In this document: piece by piece, positions 18,001-24,826 of the stretch
Position numbering within the stretch: position 1 is the stretch's first letter
Layout: every line of letters starts with the position of its first letter
Assembly: GCF_023100805.1 (NCBI RefSeq)
Contig: NZ_CP095855.1
Span: forward strand, 7,171,001 to 7,235,000
DNA: 64,000 nucleotides
Direction of reading: 5' to 3'
DNA from: Chitinophaga filiformis
Lineage (GTDB): Bacteria > Bacteroidota > Bacteroidia > Chitinophagales > Chitinophagaceae
Position numbers and translations under genes: made by a program
The notes under the pieces: model-generated
The model's input: only the letters and a program-made list of their open reading frames with translations
Told to the model about the DNA's origin: nothing
The model's database searches: none

Positions 18001-19120
18001 TCCTTGTAATACCAGCATCAGCTGCATCCATTTCAATTCCCGAAAGGGTCAGCAATAGTTTCACCTTGCTGTCACCGATGATATACCTGATACGATGTGC
18101 GGGGTAATCTGTGGCTATGGGTAAATAGGTTGCCCCTGCTTTCAGAATAGCTAATATTCCTATAACGGTTATATCAGACTTAGGTATCATTAATCCAATG
18201 ATCTCCTCCGGCTGAATTGAAAAATGCGTCTTGAAGTAATGCGCCAGTTTATTGGCAGCGTTGTTCAGAGAAGCATAGGTATATACTTTATCCTTATAAA
18301 CAAGTGCGGTTGCATTGGGAGTTTTCAACACCTGCTCTTCAAAGATGTCTACTATTGTTTTCTCTTCGGGAAAAGGATATTGCGTTTTATTAAATTCAAC
18401 CAGGATGGTATTCCGTTCGGCATCAGATAATAAACTCAGCTGATCGTACCTGGTGTTGATATGCTGTTCGAGGTTTGTAAGCAATGCACCGAAATGTTGC
18501 AGAAACTGGTCTGCTATAAAAGGCGCTACATCCCGTACGTCGCTTGTCAGTGTTATATGCAGGTCATGCTGATCATTCACCGCGATGTGCATCCCGATCC
18601 TATCTACCTGGAGCAGATCGGCATATGGATGGATAGGGCTAAAAGAAAAACCGTACTGCAAGTTGCCTGCCAATGATCGACCAAGTCCTGCCAGCCGTTG
18701 TTCCAGGACGGCAGGATCATAGTCCTTAAACTTCAGCACTTCCTGCAGTTCTGTCTTGACCAGTCCTGTAATGTCCCTGAGCGTATTATCATTTGCAGTA
18801 ACTGTTTTGAAATACAAATAGCGCTCTTTTAAGGCGCAGAAAGATCCATGTTCAATGTCGGGGGTTACAATAATGTTCTGATACGCCGGAAAATATTTCC
18901 TCAGTAGTGAATGATATAATGAATGATATATTACAAACTCCGACAGGGGGTTGCCTTTTGTCCTGGAAACAATATACTGAATGTCCTTCCCGCTGATGAT
19001 GTGATCATAGCGCGCGTGCTTCCGGGCATGTTCTGCAGGTACTATATTATTTTCACCGGGTAAGACCTTTGCTACCCAGTAGTCTGTGATGTATTTCTTT
19101 GAAAGCGCTGTATCGTGCAT
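12047..19120 (-). CDS. NRPS4: nonribosomal peptide synthetase, partial C-A-T-C-A-T-C
   Basis: A 2,357-residue synthetase. The N-terminal 230 residues resemble only the C-terminal half of a condensation domain and lack the HHxxxDG motif. Then A1 about 255-745, T1 (DNFFELGGNSL), C with HHMIADGW, A2 about 1300-1790, T2 (DNFFELGGNSL), and a final intact C with HHIISDGW. Pocket residues read D-A-S-T-I-A-A-V-C-K for A1, a tyrosine-type code, and D-L-T-K-I-G-H-I-G-K for A2, an aspartate-type code. The truncated entry C and the free exit C suggest that NRPS5 supplies its C domain in trans at entry and that the last C acts on the first carrier of NRPS3. It is co-transcribed, 10 nt after the serine hydrolase gene. 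Confidence 0.93.
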   Translation of the reverse strand: MHDTALSKKYITDYWVAKVLPGENNIVPAEHARKHARYDHIISGKDIQYIVSRTKGNPLSEFVIYHSLYHSLLRKYFPAYQNIIVTPDIEHGSFCALKERYLYFKTVTANDNTLRDITGLVKTELQEVLKFKDYDPAVLEQRLAGLGRSLAGNLQYGFSFSPIHPYADLLQVDRIGMHIAVNDQHDLHITLTSDVRDVAPFIADQFLQHFGALLTNLEQHINTRYDQLSLLSDAERNTILVEFNKTQYPFPEEKTIVDIFEEQVLKTPNATALVYKDKVYTYASLNNAANKLAHYFKTHFSIQPEEIIGLMIPKSDITVIGILAILKAGATYLPIATDYPAHRIRYIIGDSKVKLLLTLSGIEMDAADAGITRINYDLIDLRQEPEQNLDISIRPVHLAYIIYTSGSTGHPKGVMIAHRSNVNMSLDQIRIFSVTQHDKVLLFAPLSFDASISEVFMALYCGAAIIVPDEKMIKDKDVLIRYMKAKEVSVVTFPPSFLDLLSEDDIEGLRCIITAGEAARPAKAVATARKVAYFNAYGPTECAVCVSTYRVGDKDQDSVNIPIGKPIANLSVYILDDSLQPVPIGIIGKIYVAGVGLAREYLGKPEISREKFIANPFAAGERMYDTGDMGRWLKDGNIEFYGRADDQVKIRGHRIEPGEVEDALFRVSKAITQAAVMARTVKGEISLVAYYVSSELIDKAWLRQELMKLLPDYMIPSFFVKIKALPLTPNGKVDKKALPDVSGQDVIRKAYSAPETETEQHLAAIWQEILGLGQVGVTDNFFELGGNSLMITRVGSAIRNDFSIDIPVSTLFANPTIRLLGHYIKQHAVKAVLPHILPQERPEKIPLSFSQERLWLIHQLEGSLSYHLPVVLQLQGKLEKALLEKAFLDLIERHEILRTVIRSEKGEAFQEIITAGNWQLQYIPAFKGAYDTLVEEALQKPFDLAKDYLIRVCLLAISEQEHILIIVMHHMIADGWSMPIFVRELIEYYQAEKEQRIPALQPLAVQYRDYAVWQRKYYSGSLLDGKLAYWKDRLNGMKPLSLPADAERYGARGEGGNTLYFSIEKELTQQLKDLSARENVTLFMTLLTAFKILLYRYSGHEDIAVGIPVANRGQLEIGPLIGFFVNTIVLRSSLDGQISFREMLAKVKETTLEAYNFQDVPFEKVVGNLERDRNFNQADLFQVLFALQNNERVDKWTTGDINFSLLPFVQKTCRFDLAFNITEEAQGLQVAIQYSTELFLSETIDRLFAHYRTLLHDVVRRPEGKSAELTILTKEEQQQLRFTFNNFQNNYPREQTIVTLFEEQALRVPDATAIVFGDRSLTYRKVKEASDRLAHRLVDQGVKKGDMVIICLDDAMEMMLAGILGIMKAGAAYVPVDTDYPAERIDYIIADTQASVAVSNKACTALNHHASLQVLRIDDEVTWDIPAGSPALSLAPDDTLYVIYTSGSTGQPKGVMVTHRNVVDYTFGIFSKTTIKSNGTFGLMSTISTDLGNTVIFSAMLSGGSLHLFPKEMLTNPGRLHQYFKDHIVDCIKIVPSYWKTLETDGALLLPARMIIFGGEELSGAIVRAIHKAAPGLTIINHYGPTETTIGKLLHVVEPGRNYGSVPVGQVFSNSQAYIVDSNFSLCPVGVWGELLIGGDGVAKGYLNREELTRERFIDNIFSGSGRLYRTGDSVRRLADGNIVFKGRIDSQVKIRGYRVEPGEIETVIQKHNGIRQCAVLAKQDVLGNNQLVAYIVTTPHYTRDALHSFLKACLPAYMIPSLYIELEKIPLTSNGKIDRRALPEPQEIHSAASAAVPPRNELERQLVAIWQDLLGRQQIGVTDNFFELGGNSLIAIRLINRIDRQLNRTIGLKDIFNNFDIQGLAAVIEKQKEDGHLVIPKALERNDYELSPNQRRLWMAAQVPGNEASYNISGGLMIEGEVSIPILEQAFRHLVQRHESLRTIFIIDGAGLPRQKILATGLTNFEFASSNEMFSDAAVQQLINRENSIPFELYDQQLFRLKVLALQENKYLLMLIMHHIISDGWSMELLIREWIAVYYALSAGKEPILPFIHLQYRDFSEWENSFLRSEAFENTIAYWKRRLDGEMPVLHLPLSNGRSATTSSAGKGFVFSVDLSLYEAVKELAVEKRTSLFSVLLTAFNVLLYHVSHQRQIMLGTSVAGRRHSDLEPVVGFFVNTIVLKTSIDPSEKFATLLERSSKELLEDFAHQDMPFEELVNHLSYERQPGLNPFFQARFVLNNDGDDAFRKLEQEQLKVARVVPGEINSKFDLSLVMRSGQKQLSGTVEYRSALFKEEVIQLIVAAYIQCLEAVTKDPDSTVSDLDTYTPAYKKQMVDHKKGLQQDLLKKMQHFNKAKIK

Positions 19121-19130
19121 GTCTTATATT

Positions 19131-20522
19131 TTAATGAATTGCCTGAAGGATCATATTTAGTGACTGGTCTGCACGATAGCCACCTGCCACCGTTAATCCC
19201 ATGCGCACTATGACAAGATCTTTCGAAGGGATAATAAATACATTTTGTCCCTGGAACCCATTTGCATAGTACATATCATCAGGCGCATGCGGGTATGCGC
19301 GGTTGGCCGCTCCTTTCTTCTTTCCCGTGTTCAGCCAGAACAGGTAGCCATAGCGGTCAAAGTTCTGTGCCGCAGCAGGAGTTACAGATTGCGCTATCCA
19401 ACTGGCCGGCAATATTTGTTCATCATTAAAATATCCTTTATTCAGGTACAGCAATCCAAACCTGGCCCAGTCACGGGCTGATGCATATATATAAGAGGAG
19501 CCTACATAAGTACCTGATGCATCTGTTTCCCACACAGTATTGTACATTCCCAGCTTATAAAACAATTCCCTGTATGGCAGCGCATGATAATCATGTATTC
19601 CCACCACCTTTCGTATGAGATCCGAAAGGATATTTGCATTGCCGCTTGTATAGCTGAACTTTGTACCCGGGGTTGTTGCCAGCGGTAAATGAGCTGCATA
19701 AGCCCCCATATCTGCTTTCTGGTACAGCATAATTGTAGCGTCTGCGCTCTTCGAATAGCTTTCTTCAAAAGAAAGGCCGCTGCATTGTTGTAAAAGGTTC
19801 TTCACGGTAATTGCATGGCGGGTATCTTTTTCATTATTCCACTCATTGATAGCAACGCAGGTGTCGGGGTTAACCAACCCTTTCTTTACCAGTAGTCCAA
19901 TTACAGCACTGGTCACACTTTTCGCCATGCTCCAGCCCAGCAACCTGGAGCTGCTGGTAAATCCAGGTGCATATCTCTCCGCAATGATCTGCCCTTTATA
20001 TACTACCAGCACGGCCCTCGTCTTCTTCAGCCGTTTCGTATTCTGCTCAGCAAAAAGAAAGTCGACCGCCTCCCTGATCTTTGCTGTATCGACATTCGGC
20101 GGAATCGTATCTGCTACTTTATCGCCAAGTGGCCACGCAATGTCATGACGGTCTGTCAATGGGCGGAGGGGCAGGCTAAATGCCTGCCTGCGGATATCAT
20201 TTTCGCTCAGCTCACTGACAAGTGTAGCACCGCGCCCCGAAACGAAGAAGGCTTTCCGGCTGTACAGTCCCCATACGGATGCAGTCACCGATGAATCTTT
20301 ATAATTAACCTGACAGGTGCTGAGGCTCAGCGGAAATGAGCGCAGGTCTTGTTGGGATACATCTGCAGGCGACCGTCCTCCGATAAATACTTCAGAGCAC
20401 ATCATCTTTGCGCTATAGCCATTCACAATAGGCAGGATCTTATTACAATAGATCACCAGGACAATTAGTCCGGAGATCAATAAGGTCAGAAGGCATAAAG
20501 AGACTATTTTCCTGGTTTTCAT
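19131..20522 (-). CDS. Membrane-anchored serine hydrolase, beta-lactamase (class C/S12) family
   Basis: A 463-residue protein with an N-terminal membrane anchor (residues 7-25) and the remainder predicted outside the cytoplasm. The SxxK motif is WSMAKS (S198, K201) and a YTSGN segment matches the Tyr motif of class C/S12 enzymes. The C-terminal segment NGFQGQNVFIIP occupies the position of the KTG-like strand, as in EstB/NylB-type relatives. In a cluster that appears to make a beta-lactam, two roles are attractive: hydrolysis or sequestration of product as self-protection, or removal of an N-terminal pro-group as ClbP/ZmaM-type peptidases do. It lacks the three C-terminal membrane helices of ClbP. 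Neither role can be decided here. Confidence 0.82.
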   Translation of the reverse strand: MKTRKIVSLCLLTLLISGLIVLVIYCNKILPIVNGYSAKMMCSEVFIGGRSPADVSQQDLRSFPLSLSTCQVNYKDSSVTASVWGLYSRKAFFVSGRGATLVSELSENDIRRQAFSLPLRPLTDRHDIAWPLGDKVADTIPPNVDTAKIREAVDFLFAEQNTKRLKKTRAVLVVYKGQIIAERYAPGFTSSSRLLGWSMAKSVTSAVIGLLVKKGLVNPDTCVAINEWNNEKDTRHAITVKNLLQQCSGLSFEESYSKSADATIMLYQKADMGAYAAHLPLATTPGTKFSYTSGNANILSDLIRKVVGIHDYHALPYRELFYKLGMYNTVWETDASGTYVGSSYIYASARDWARFGLLYLNKGYFNDEQILPASWIAQSVTPAAAQNFDRYGYLFWLNTGKKKGAANRAYPHAPDDMYYANGFQGQNVFIIPSKDLVIVRMGLTVAGGYRADQSLNMILQAIH

Positions 20523-20554
20523 ATTTTCTTATTTCGCGGGTGTATTAACAATGA

Positions 20555-20881
20555 CTATAACATCTCCTGCTTGTCTTTATACTGATTTTGCGCCTGCATC
20601 AATAATTGCAGGTACCTGTTCTGCTCTGCGAGCAATTGCAGGATCTTCTCTCTGCGGGCGGTTTCATTTACAGGCATTTCGCTGTTGTCAGTGCTAAAAA
20701 ATTCGGCGACCGGGGTATTGGTATATTCTGCTATTTTCACAAGATCGTCCACATATATTCTCGTACGGTTGCTCTCGATCTTTGAAAAGTAGGATTGAGA
20801 AACATCGAGCACTGCAGCCAGTTCATCCTGTTTAATACCTAGGCAAATGCGGATTTTCCTTATCTGGGTTCCAATTTTCAT
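20555..20881 (-). CDS. XRE-family transcriptional regulator inside the cluster
   Basis: A 108-residue protein with an N-terminal helix-turn-helix of the Xre/Cro type (residues 5-60): IRKIRICLGIKQDELAAVLD then VSQSYFSKIESNRTRI. The C-terminal half is a polar helix (residues 75-108), perhaps for dimerisation. It sits in the middle of the long operon with a 3-nt gap to the FAD protein gene and 32 nt to the serine hydrolase gene. A feedback role on the cluster is plausible. No operator for it can be identified. Confidence 0.88.
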   Translation of the reverse strand: MKIGTQIRKIRICLGIKQDELAAVLDVSQSYFSKIESNRTRIYVDDLVKIAEYTNTPVAEFFSTDNSEMPVNETARREKILQLLAEQNRYLQLLMQAQNQYKDKQEML

Positions 20882-20884
20882 ATT

Positions 20885-22267
20885 TCACATTGTTAAATGA
20901 TGATAGTTTGATCGCGCTATGTTAGCTTGCATCAGCTTATTTGCCAGGTTTGACGCCTGTACGCGTAATTCGGGCACTGCAGTCGTTTCCCATAATACTC
21001 CCTTTGCAGGAGCGCCTATGGTATAAAAACAGCCGGACGTAATACCATCACTGTTTACCAGGGCACCATCTTCCTGGCATTGAACGCCCAGGCGCATGGC
21101 ATCTGTGATCAATAAGCCTTTCCGGAGTAAATTCTTCACCAGTACATGTTGTATCCGGTTATAATCCGTAGCCGGCCCCATACAATTGATGATCACCTGC
21201 GCTTCAAGGCGCTGCGTATGCCTGGTATGTCTCTTCCGGTAGGAAATTTTGAACTGCCCCTCTTCCGCAAGCGCTATCTCTTCGATCCTGCCACCCATTA
21301 TAATCGCCTTCTCTTCCGATAGCCACGGGAAGATGATGTCGGCGCTGGACGGAGGCATACGATGCCTTGCCGTATCCCACCAGTGACGTAAATGCTCGAT
21401 AAAGGCCTGCTTCTCGCTACCCGGCAGCGATGCCCATAAACGCTGGTTAAAAGGCCTCAGTGAGTCGATCACTGCACGCCAGTCCGCTCCTGTCTGCAGG
21501 TGTTTCCTGACTGTCTTAAACATCCCCAAAGCTGTGCTATGGCCTTCCATCTCTTCCCCGAATGATGGATAAACACTACACGTCTTATGCACTGCGGGCA
21601 ACAATCCATGCTTGGACAAAGCATATATCTTTCCATTATGTCCTGCATTATGCAAACTGATCAGGGTATCTGTCATGGTTAAGCCGGTACCGATGATAAA
21701 AATGCTTTCATCGCCGCGGAGACGATCGGGGATATTGACTTCCCAGGCAGAGTGATAATAGTTGGGCGACTGTTGGTAAGTGGTATCCTTCAGTGGTAAA
21801 TGTGCTGACGCAAAGGTGCCCGTAGCGAGGATAAGCTTATCAAAATACACCAGTGCCCCATCTTTCAGCAGCACAGCTTTGTGCTGCATATCCACATCCA
21901 CGGCCTCTGCCTGCAGCAACTGCACATTCGTTCCATTGGGCCGGTGCCTCATCAGTTCATTGAAAGTATCGAGAATATAATCCCGGTAAAATGTTCTCGG
22001 AACAAATGAGGAAGGATCAAAGTCATAGCCCTTCTTCAGTAACCAGTCAGTAAAATGATGCGGCATTTCTGCAAAAGCACTCATATTGCCTGCAGGCACG
22101 TTAAGCAGATGATGAACATTTTTTGTAGCATAAGGTACACCTACGCGATCCACCTGCTCTTTCTCAAGCATGACTATCTGTAGCCCTCCATTCTTATTGA
22201 ACCGCAGAAAGCTCATTAGCAGCAAGTATCCGCTAAGCCCGCCTCCTATGATAACGATCTTTTCCAT
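20885..22267 (-). CDS. FAD/NAD(P)-binding oxidoreductase-like protein
   Basis: A 460-residue protein with an N-terminal dinucleotide-binding motif (IVIIGGGLSGYLL) and the HLLNVPAGNMSAFAEMPHHF segment characteristic of the FAD-NAD(P)-binding family (Pfam NAD_binding_9). A second nucleotide-binding motif (IIGTGLTMTDTLISL) lies near residue 190, and ATG-type motifs follow (LATGTF, INCMGP). This organisation resembles class B flavoprotein monooxygenases and N-hydroxylases, but the substrate cannot be read from the sequence. It might oxidise a precursor or a tethered residue. It lies 12 nt after cysC and 3 nt before the XRE gene, so it is part of the biosynthetic operon. Confidence 0.82.
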   Translation of the reverse strand: MEKIVIIGGGLSGYLLLMSFLRFNKNGGLQIVMLEKEQVDRVGVPYATKNVHHLLNVPAGNMSAFAEMPHHFTDWLLKKGYDFDPSSFVPRTFYRDYILDTFNELMRHRPNGTNVQLLQAEAVDVDMQHKAVLLKDGALVYFDKLILATGTFASAHLPLKDTTYQQSPNYYHSAWEVNIPDRLRGDESIFIIGTGLTMTDTLISLHNAGHNGKIYALSKHGLLPAVHKTCSVYPSFGEEMEGHSTALGMFKTVRKHLQTGADWRAVIDSLRPFNQRLWASLPGSEKQAFIEHLRHWWDTARHRMPPSSADIIFPWLSEEKAIIMGGRIEEIALAEEGQFKISYRKRHTRHTQRLEAQVIINCMGPATDYNRIQHVLVKNLLRKGLLITDAMRLGVQCQEDGALVNSDGITSGCFYTIGAPAKGVLWETTAVPELRVQASNLANKLMQANIARSNYHHLTM

Positions 22268-22279
22268 AATCCTTTTTAT

Positions 22280-22837
22280 TTACAGGTATGCTTTGTCAAA
22301 AGCGAGCCGGGGTATATAGGCGGCTACTTCCAGGTATTGAATGATCTTTTCCACGGAGGCATTAACAGTTTCAATATCTGTATAACAGATAACTTCCGGG
22401 TCCAGGGGTTCTTCATATGGATCATCTATGCCGGTAAATGCCGTCAGTTCCCCGTTACGGGCTTTCCTGTAAAGCCCTTTCACGTCCCTGCGCTCACATT
22501 CCTCAATGGGGCATTTGACGTACACTTCTATGAACCCGTTTATTCTTTCCCGTACCATATTCCTTGTACTGCGATAAGGAGATATGGCAGATACGACCAC
22601 AGCCACTCCGTTCCTTGAAAGCAAGCCGGCCACAAAGCCGATCCTCAGTACATTGGTGTCCCGGTCTTTCCGCGAAAAGGATAATCCCTGGGAAAGGTGT
22701 TCTCTAACAACATCCCCATCCAGCATTTCACTGGGCAACTGTCTTCCTTTCAATTCCTCTATGAGCTTCTCTGAGATGGTTGTTTTACCGGCGCCGCTGT
22801 AACCGGTAAGCCATATAGTAAATCCTTCCTTTTTCAT
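22280..22837 (-). CDS. cysC: Adenylylsulfate (APS) kinase
   Basis: A 185-residue kinase converting APS and ATP to PAPS. It has Walker A GYSGAGKTT, the DGD motif (LDGDVVREH), and the family segments FSRKDRDTN and GLYRKARNGE. Length is normal for stand-alone CysC. No ATP sulfurylase is nearby, so APS must come from elsewhere in the genome. Placement in this operon, overlapping the SbnA-like gene by 4 nt, makes sense because the sulfotransferase domain at the end of NRPS2 requires PAPS. A dedicated APS kinase in a Dap-supplying NRPS cluster is a strong sign of a sulfonated product. Confidence 0.95.
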   Translation of the reverse strand: MKKEGFTIWLTGYSGAGKTTISEKLIEELKGRQLPSEMLDGDVVREHLSQGLSFSRKDRDTNVLRIGFVAGLLSRNGVAVVVSAISPYRSTRNMVRERINGFIEVYVKCPIEECERRDVKGLYRKARNGELTAFTGIDDPYEEPLDPEVICYTDIETVNASVEKIIQYLEVAAYIPRLAFDKAYL

Positions 22838-23811
22838 AAGCTATATTGTAAGGATTGCGCATCAGCAACTACTTTTATCCATTCCTGATTATAGATAGTA
22901 TCAAGATAGGCATCACCTCTGTCAGGACAGATGAAAACCACTTTAGGCATGTTGCCGGTTGGCGGATGTTCTTTGAAGTACTTTTTCACGGCACCATAGG
23001 AGGCTCCGGAAGAGGCCCCTGCAAACAGCATGTGCTCATCTACCAACTCATGACAGCCTTCGATAATATCCGTCTGTGGCAGGTGAATAACTTCGTCTAT
23101 CTCTGCATGGTTGACCAGCGGGGGGACTATACTGGATCCTATACCGGAAATAAACCTTTTTTGCGGTTTCTGCATGAAGATCACAGAGCCTTCTACATCA
23201 ATGGCAATGATCCTGATGCCGGGAAACTCTTCTTTCAGTCTTTTGGATAGTCCCGCAATGGTACCACAGGAGCTGACGCCAATAAAAGCATAATCCAGCT
23301 GCTCAAAACTGTCAGCGATCTCTTTACCCATAAATTGATAGTAGGCCTGGGCATTGTGTTTGTTCTCGTATTGGTTCGGCCAGAAAACATTTTGCTGGGT
23401 TTCGCAGAGGTCATGTACTACTGCCAGTCTTGTGAGCAGGTAACCGCCGGTTTCGTCCTGCCTGGTCACCTTGATCACTTTCCTGCACAGGTACCTGAGC
23501 AACTGCTCATATCCGGGGTTAATATTGGGATCTATTACCGGGATAAAATCTATTCCTAAAAGCTTACTGAACATCGCCAGTGCAATGGCAAAGTTGCCGG
23601 AACTGGATTCCACAATGGTACTATTCTGATCTATAATGCCATTTTCAATAGCCTTGTAGAGGATATGAAAGGCAGGGCGGCTCTTAATACTGCCGGCAAA
23701 ATTCCCGAATTCAAGTTTGGCATACAGGTCCACATGCAATCCCTCAACAGAGAGCTTACGCAAGGGGGTATTACCAATAAAAGGTTGTACCGATTTAAGT
23801 TTGTCCAACAT
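22834..23811 (-). CDS. sbnA: SbnA-like PLP enzyme for 2,3-diaminopropionate synthesis
   Basis: A PLP-dependent enzyme of the cysteine synthase/CBS fold. SbnA joins O-phospho-L-serine and L-glutamate into N-(1-amino-1-carboxy-2-ethyl)-glutamate. I place the start at the ATG at 23811 (MLDKLKSVQPFIGNTPLRKL), giving 325 residues. A longer reading from 23925 would add 38 non-homologous residues and overlap the SbnB gene by 74 nt. Visible signatures are FIGNTPL, the PLP-lysine region FAGSIKSRPA, ESSSGNFAIALA, and the phosphate-binding loop GVSSCGTIAGLS. It forms a pair with the adjacent SbnB homologue. Together they supply L-Dap, expected to feed the last module of NRPS2. Confidence 0.93.
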   Translation of the reverse strand: MLDKLKSVQPFIGNTPLRKLSVEGLHVDLYAKLEFGNFAGSIKSRPAFHILYKAIENGIIDQNSTIVESSSGNFAIALAMFSKLLGIDFIPVIDPNINPGYEQLLRYLCRKVIKVTRQDETGGYLLTRLAVVHDLCETQQNVFWPNQYENKHNAQAYYQFMGKEIADSFEQLDYAFIGVSSCGTIAGLSKRLKEEFPGIRIIAIDVEGSVIFMQKPQKRFISGIGSSIVPPLVNHAEIDEVIHLPQTDIIEGCHELVDEHMLFAGASSGASYGAVKKYFKEHPPTGNMPKVVFICPDRGDAYLDTIYNQEWIKVVADAQSLQYSL

Positions 23812-23851
23812 TTTTGTAAATTTTGATGTATGGGTATACGTGGAGAAAGGG

Positions 23852-24823
23852 TTAATCTTCCAGCAGCACGCCTGCTTTTTGTTCCATAGCAAGGTGGTAG
23901 TAATGACTGGCAATGGCAATATCAAAAACGGCCATTCCCATGGGGTTAAACATGATCACACTTTCCGGATCAAGGTTGTCGAGCAGGTGATCACAGATAA
24001 CATTTGTAAGTGTCACAGTGTCGCTCTCCCCGAGCCCGGTGGTCCGGTGCATATTCTCAATATCTGTATTCTCCCTGCATACCTCTTCCCAGTCATCCAC
24101 CACTATCATATTCACCCAATTCCTGTATGCAGGCACATAGTCCCGGAGAGATACATTCAACTGCAATGAACCCGGTTTCGGTGGCAGGTTTACATATGGC
24201 TTTGCAGAAACTGTACAGGTAATAAATATGTCCGCATTCTCGTATGCAGCTTCCCAATTGTCTGAGATGGTAACCTTGTCTTTTAAATGCGTTGGTATCC
24301 GTGTTTCATCTACGCCCTGCAGATCAAATATGCGTATATCCAGTTCCCGCCCTTCTGCTACTGCACCCAGCATCTGCAGGTGTAGCTGCCCGATGGGCCC
24401 AAACCCGGTGATACCAATGCGCAGCTTATTTTTCATGGGCCTCAGCTGCAGGTATTCATCCAGCAACACACCTGAAACGGCGGCCGTACGTATACCGCTG
24501 ATAAGTGCGGTGTTGAATATGCAAAGCGGTATGCCGGTATCAGCCTCATTCAGGATGGTAACGGAATGGGCGCGCTGCAGCCCCTTTTTCAGGTTACCCG
24601 GAAAACTGGCGATCCACTTGATACCAGCCATGGATATATTGCCTCCAACATATGCAGGCATGGCGATAATGCGGTTTATTACATTACGATAGCGCAGGTA
24701 TGGTTTTACAGGTTGTGCCACATCCGCATCCTTCATCACATGCAGGGTATCGCGTATCACTCCAAGCTGCTTTTTCCATTGGATGCCTATATATTCTATT
24801 GCATCTTTGTTCAGGTACAACAT
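23852..24823 (-). CDS. sbnB: SbnB-like dehydrogenase (ornithine cyclodeaminase family)
   Basis: A 323-residue NAD-dependent enzyme of the ornithine cyclodeaminase/mu-crystallin family. SbnB oxidatively hydrolyses the SbnA product to L-2,3-diaminopropionate and 2-oxoglutarate. The Rossmann motif is GITGFGPIGQLHLQML near residue 145. KWIASFPGN, GIRTAAVSGVLL and the C-terminal HYYHLAM match the family. Adjacency to an SbnA homologue distinguishes it from a true ornithine cyclodeaminase. It starts 3 nt after the NRPS3 stop codon. Confidence 0.93.
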   Translation of the reverse strand: MLYLNKDAIEYIGIQWKKQLGVIRDTLHVMKDADVAQPVKPYLRYRNVINRIIAMPAYVGGNISMAGIKWIASFPGNLKKGLQRAHSVTILNEADTGIPLCIFNTALISGIRTAAVSGVLLDEYLQLRPMKNKLRIGITGFGPIGQLHLQMLGAVAEGRELDIRIFDLQGVDETRIPTHLKDKVTISDNWEAAYENADIFITCTVSAKPYVNLPPKPGSLQLNVSLRDYVPAYRNWVNMIVVDDWEEVCRENTDIENMHRTTGLGESDTVTLTNVICDHLLDNLDPESVIMFNPMGMAVFDIAIASHYYHLAMEQKAGVLLED

Positions 24824-24826
24824 AAA

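Noticed and set aside
23812..23925. N-terminal extension of the SbnA-like protein to 23925
   Set aside because: The added 38 residues overlap the SbnB gene and have no family counterpart. The ATG at 23811 precedes the conserved start of the family.
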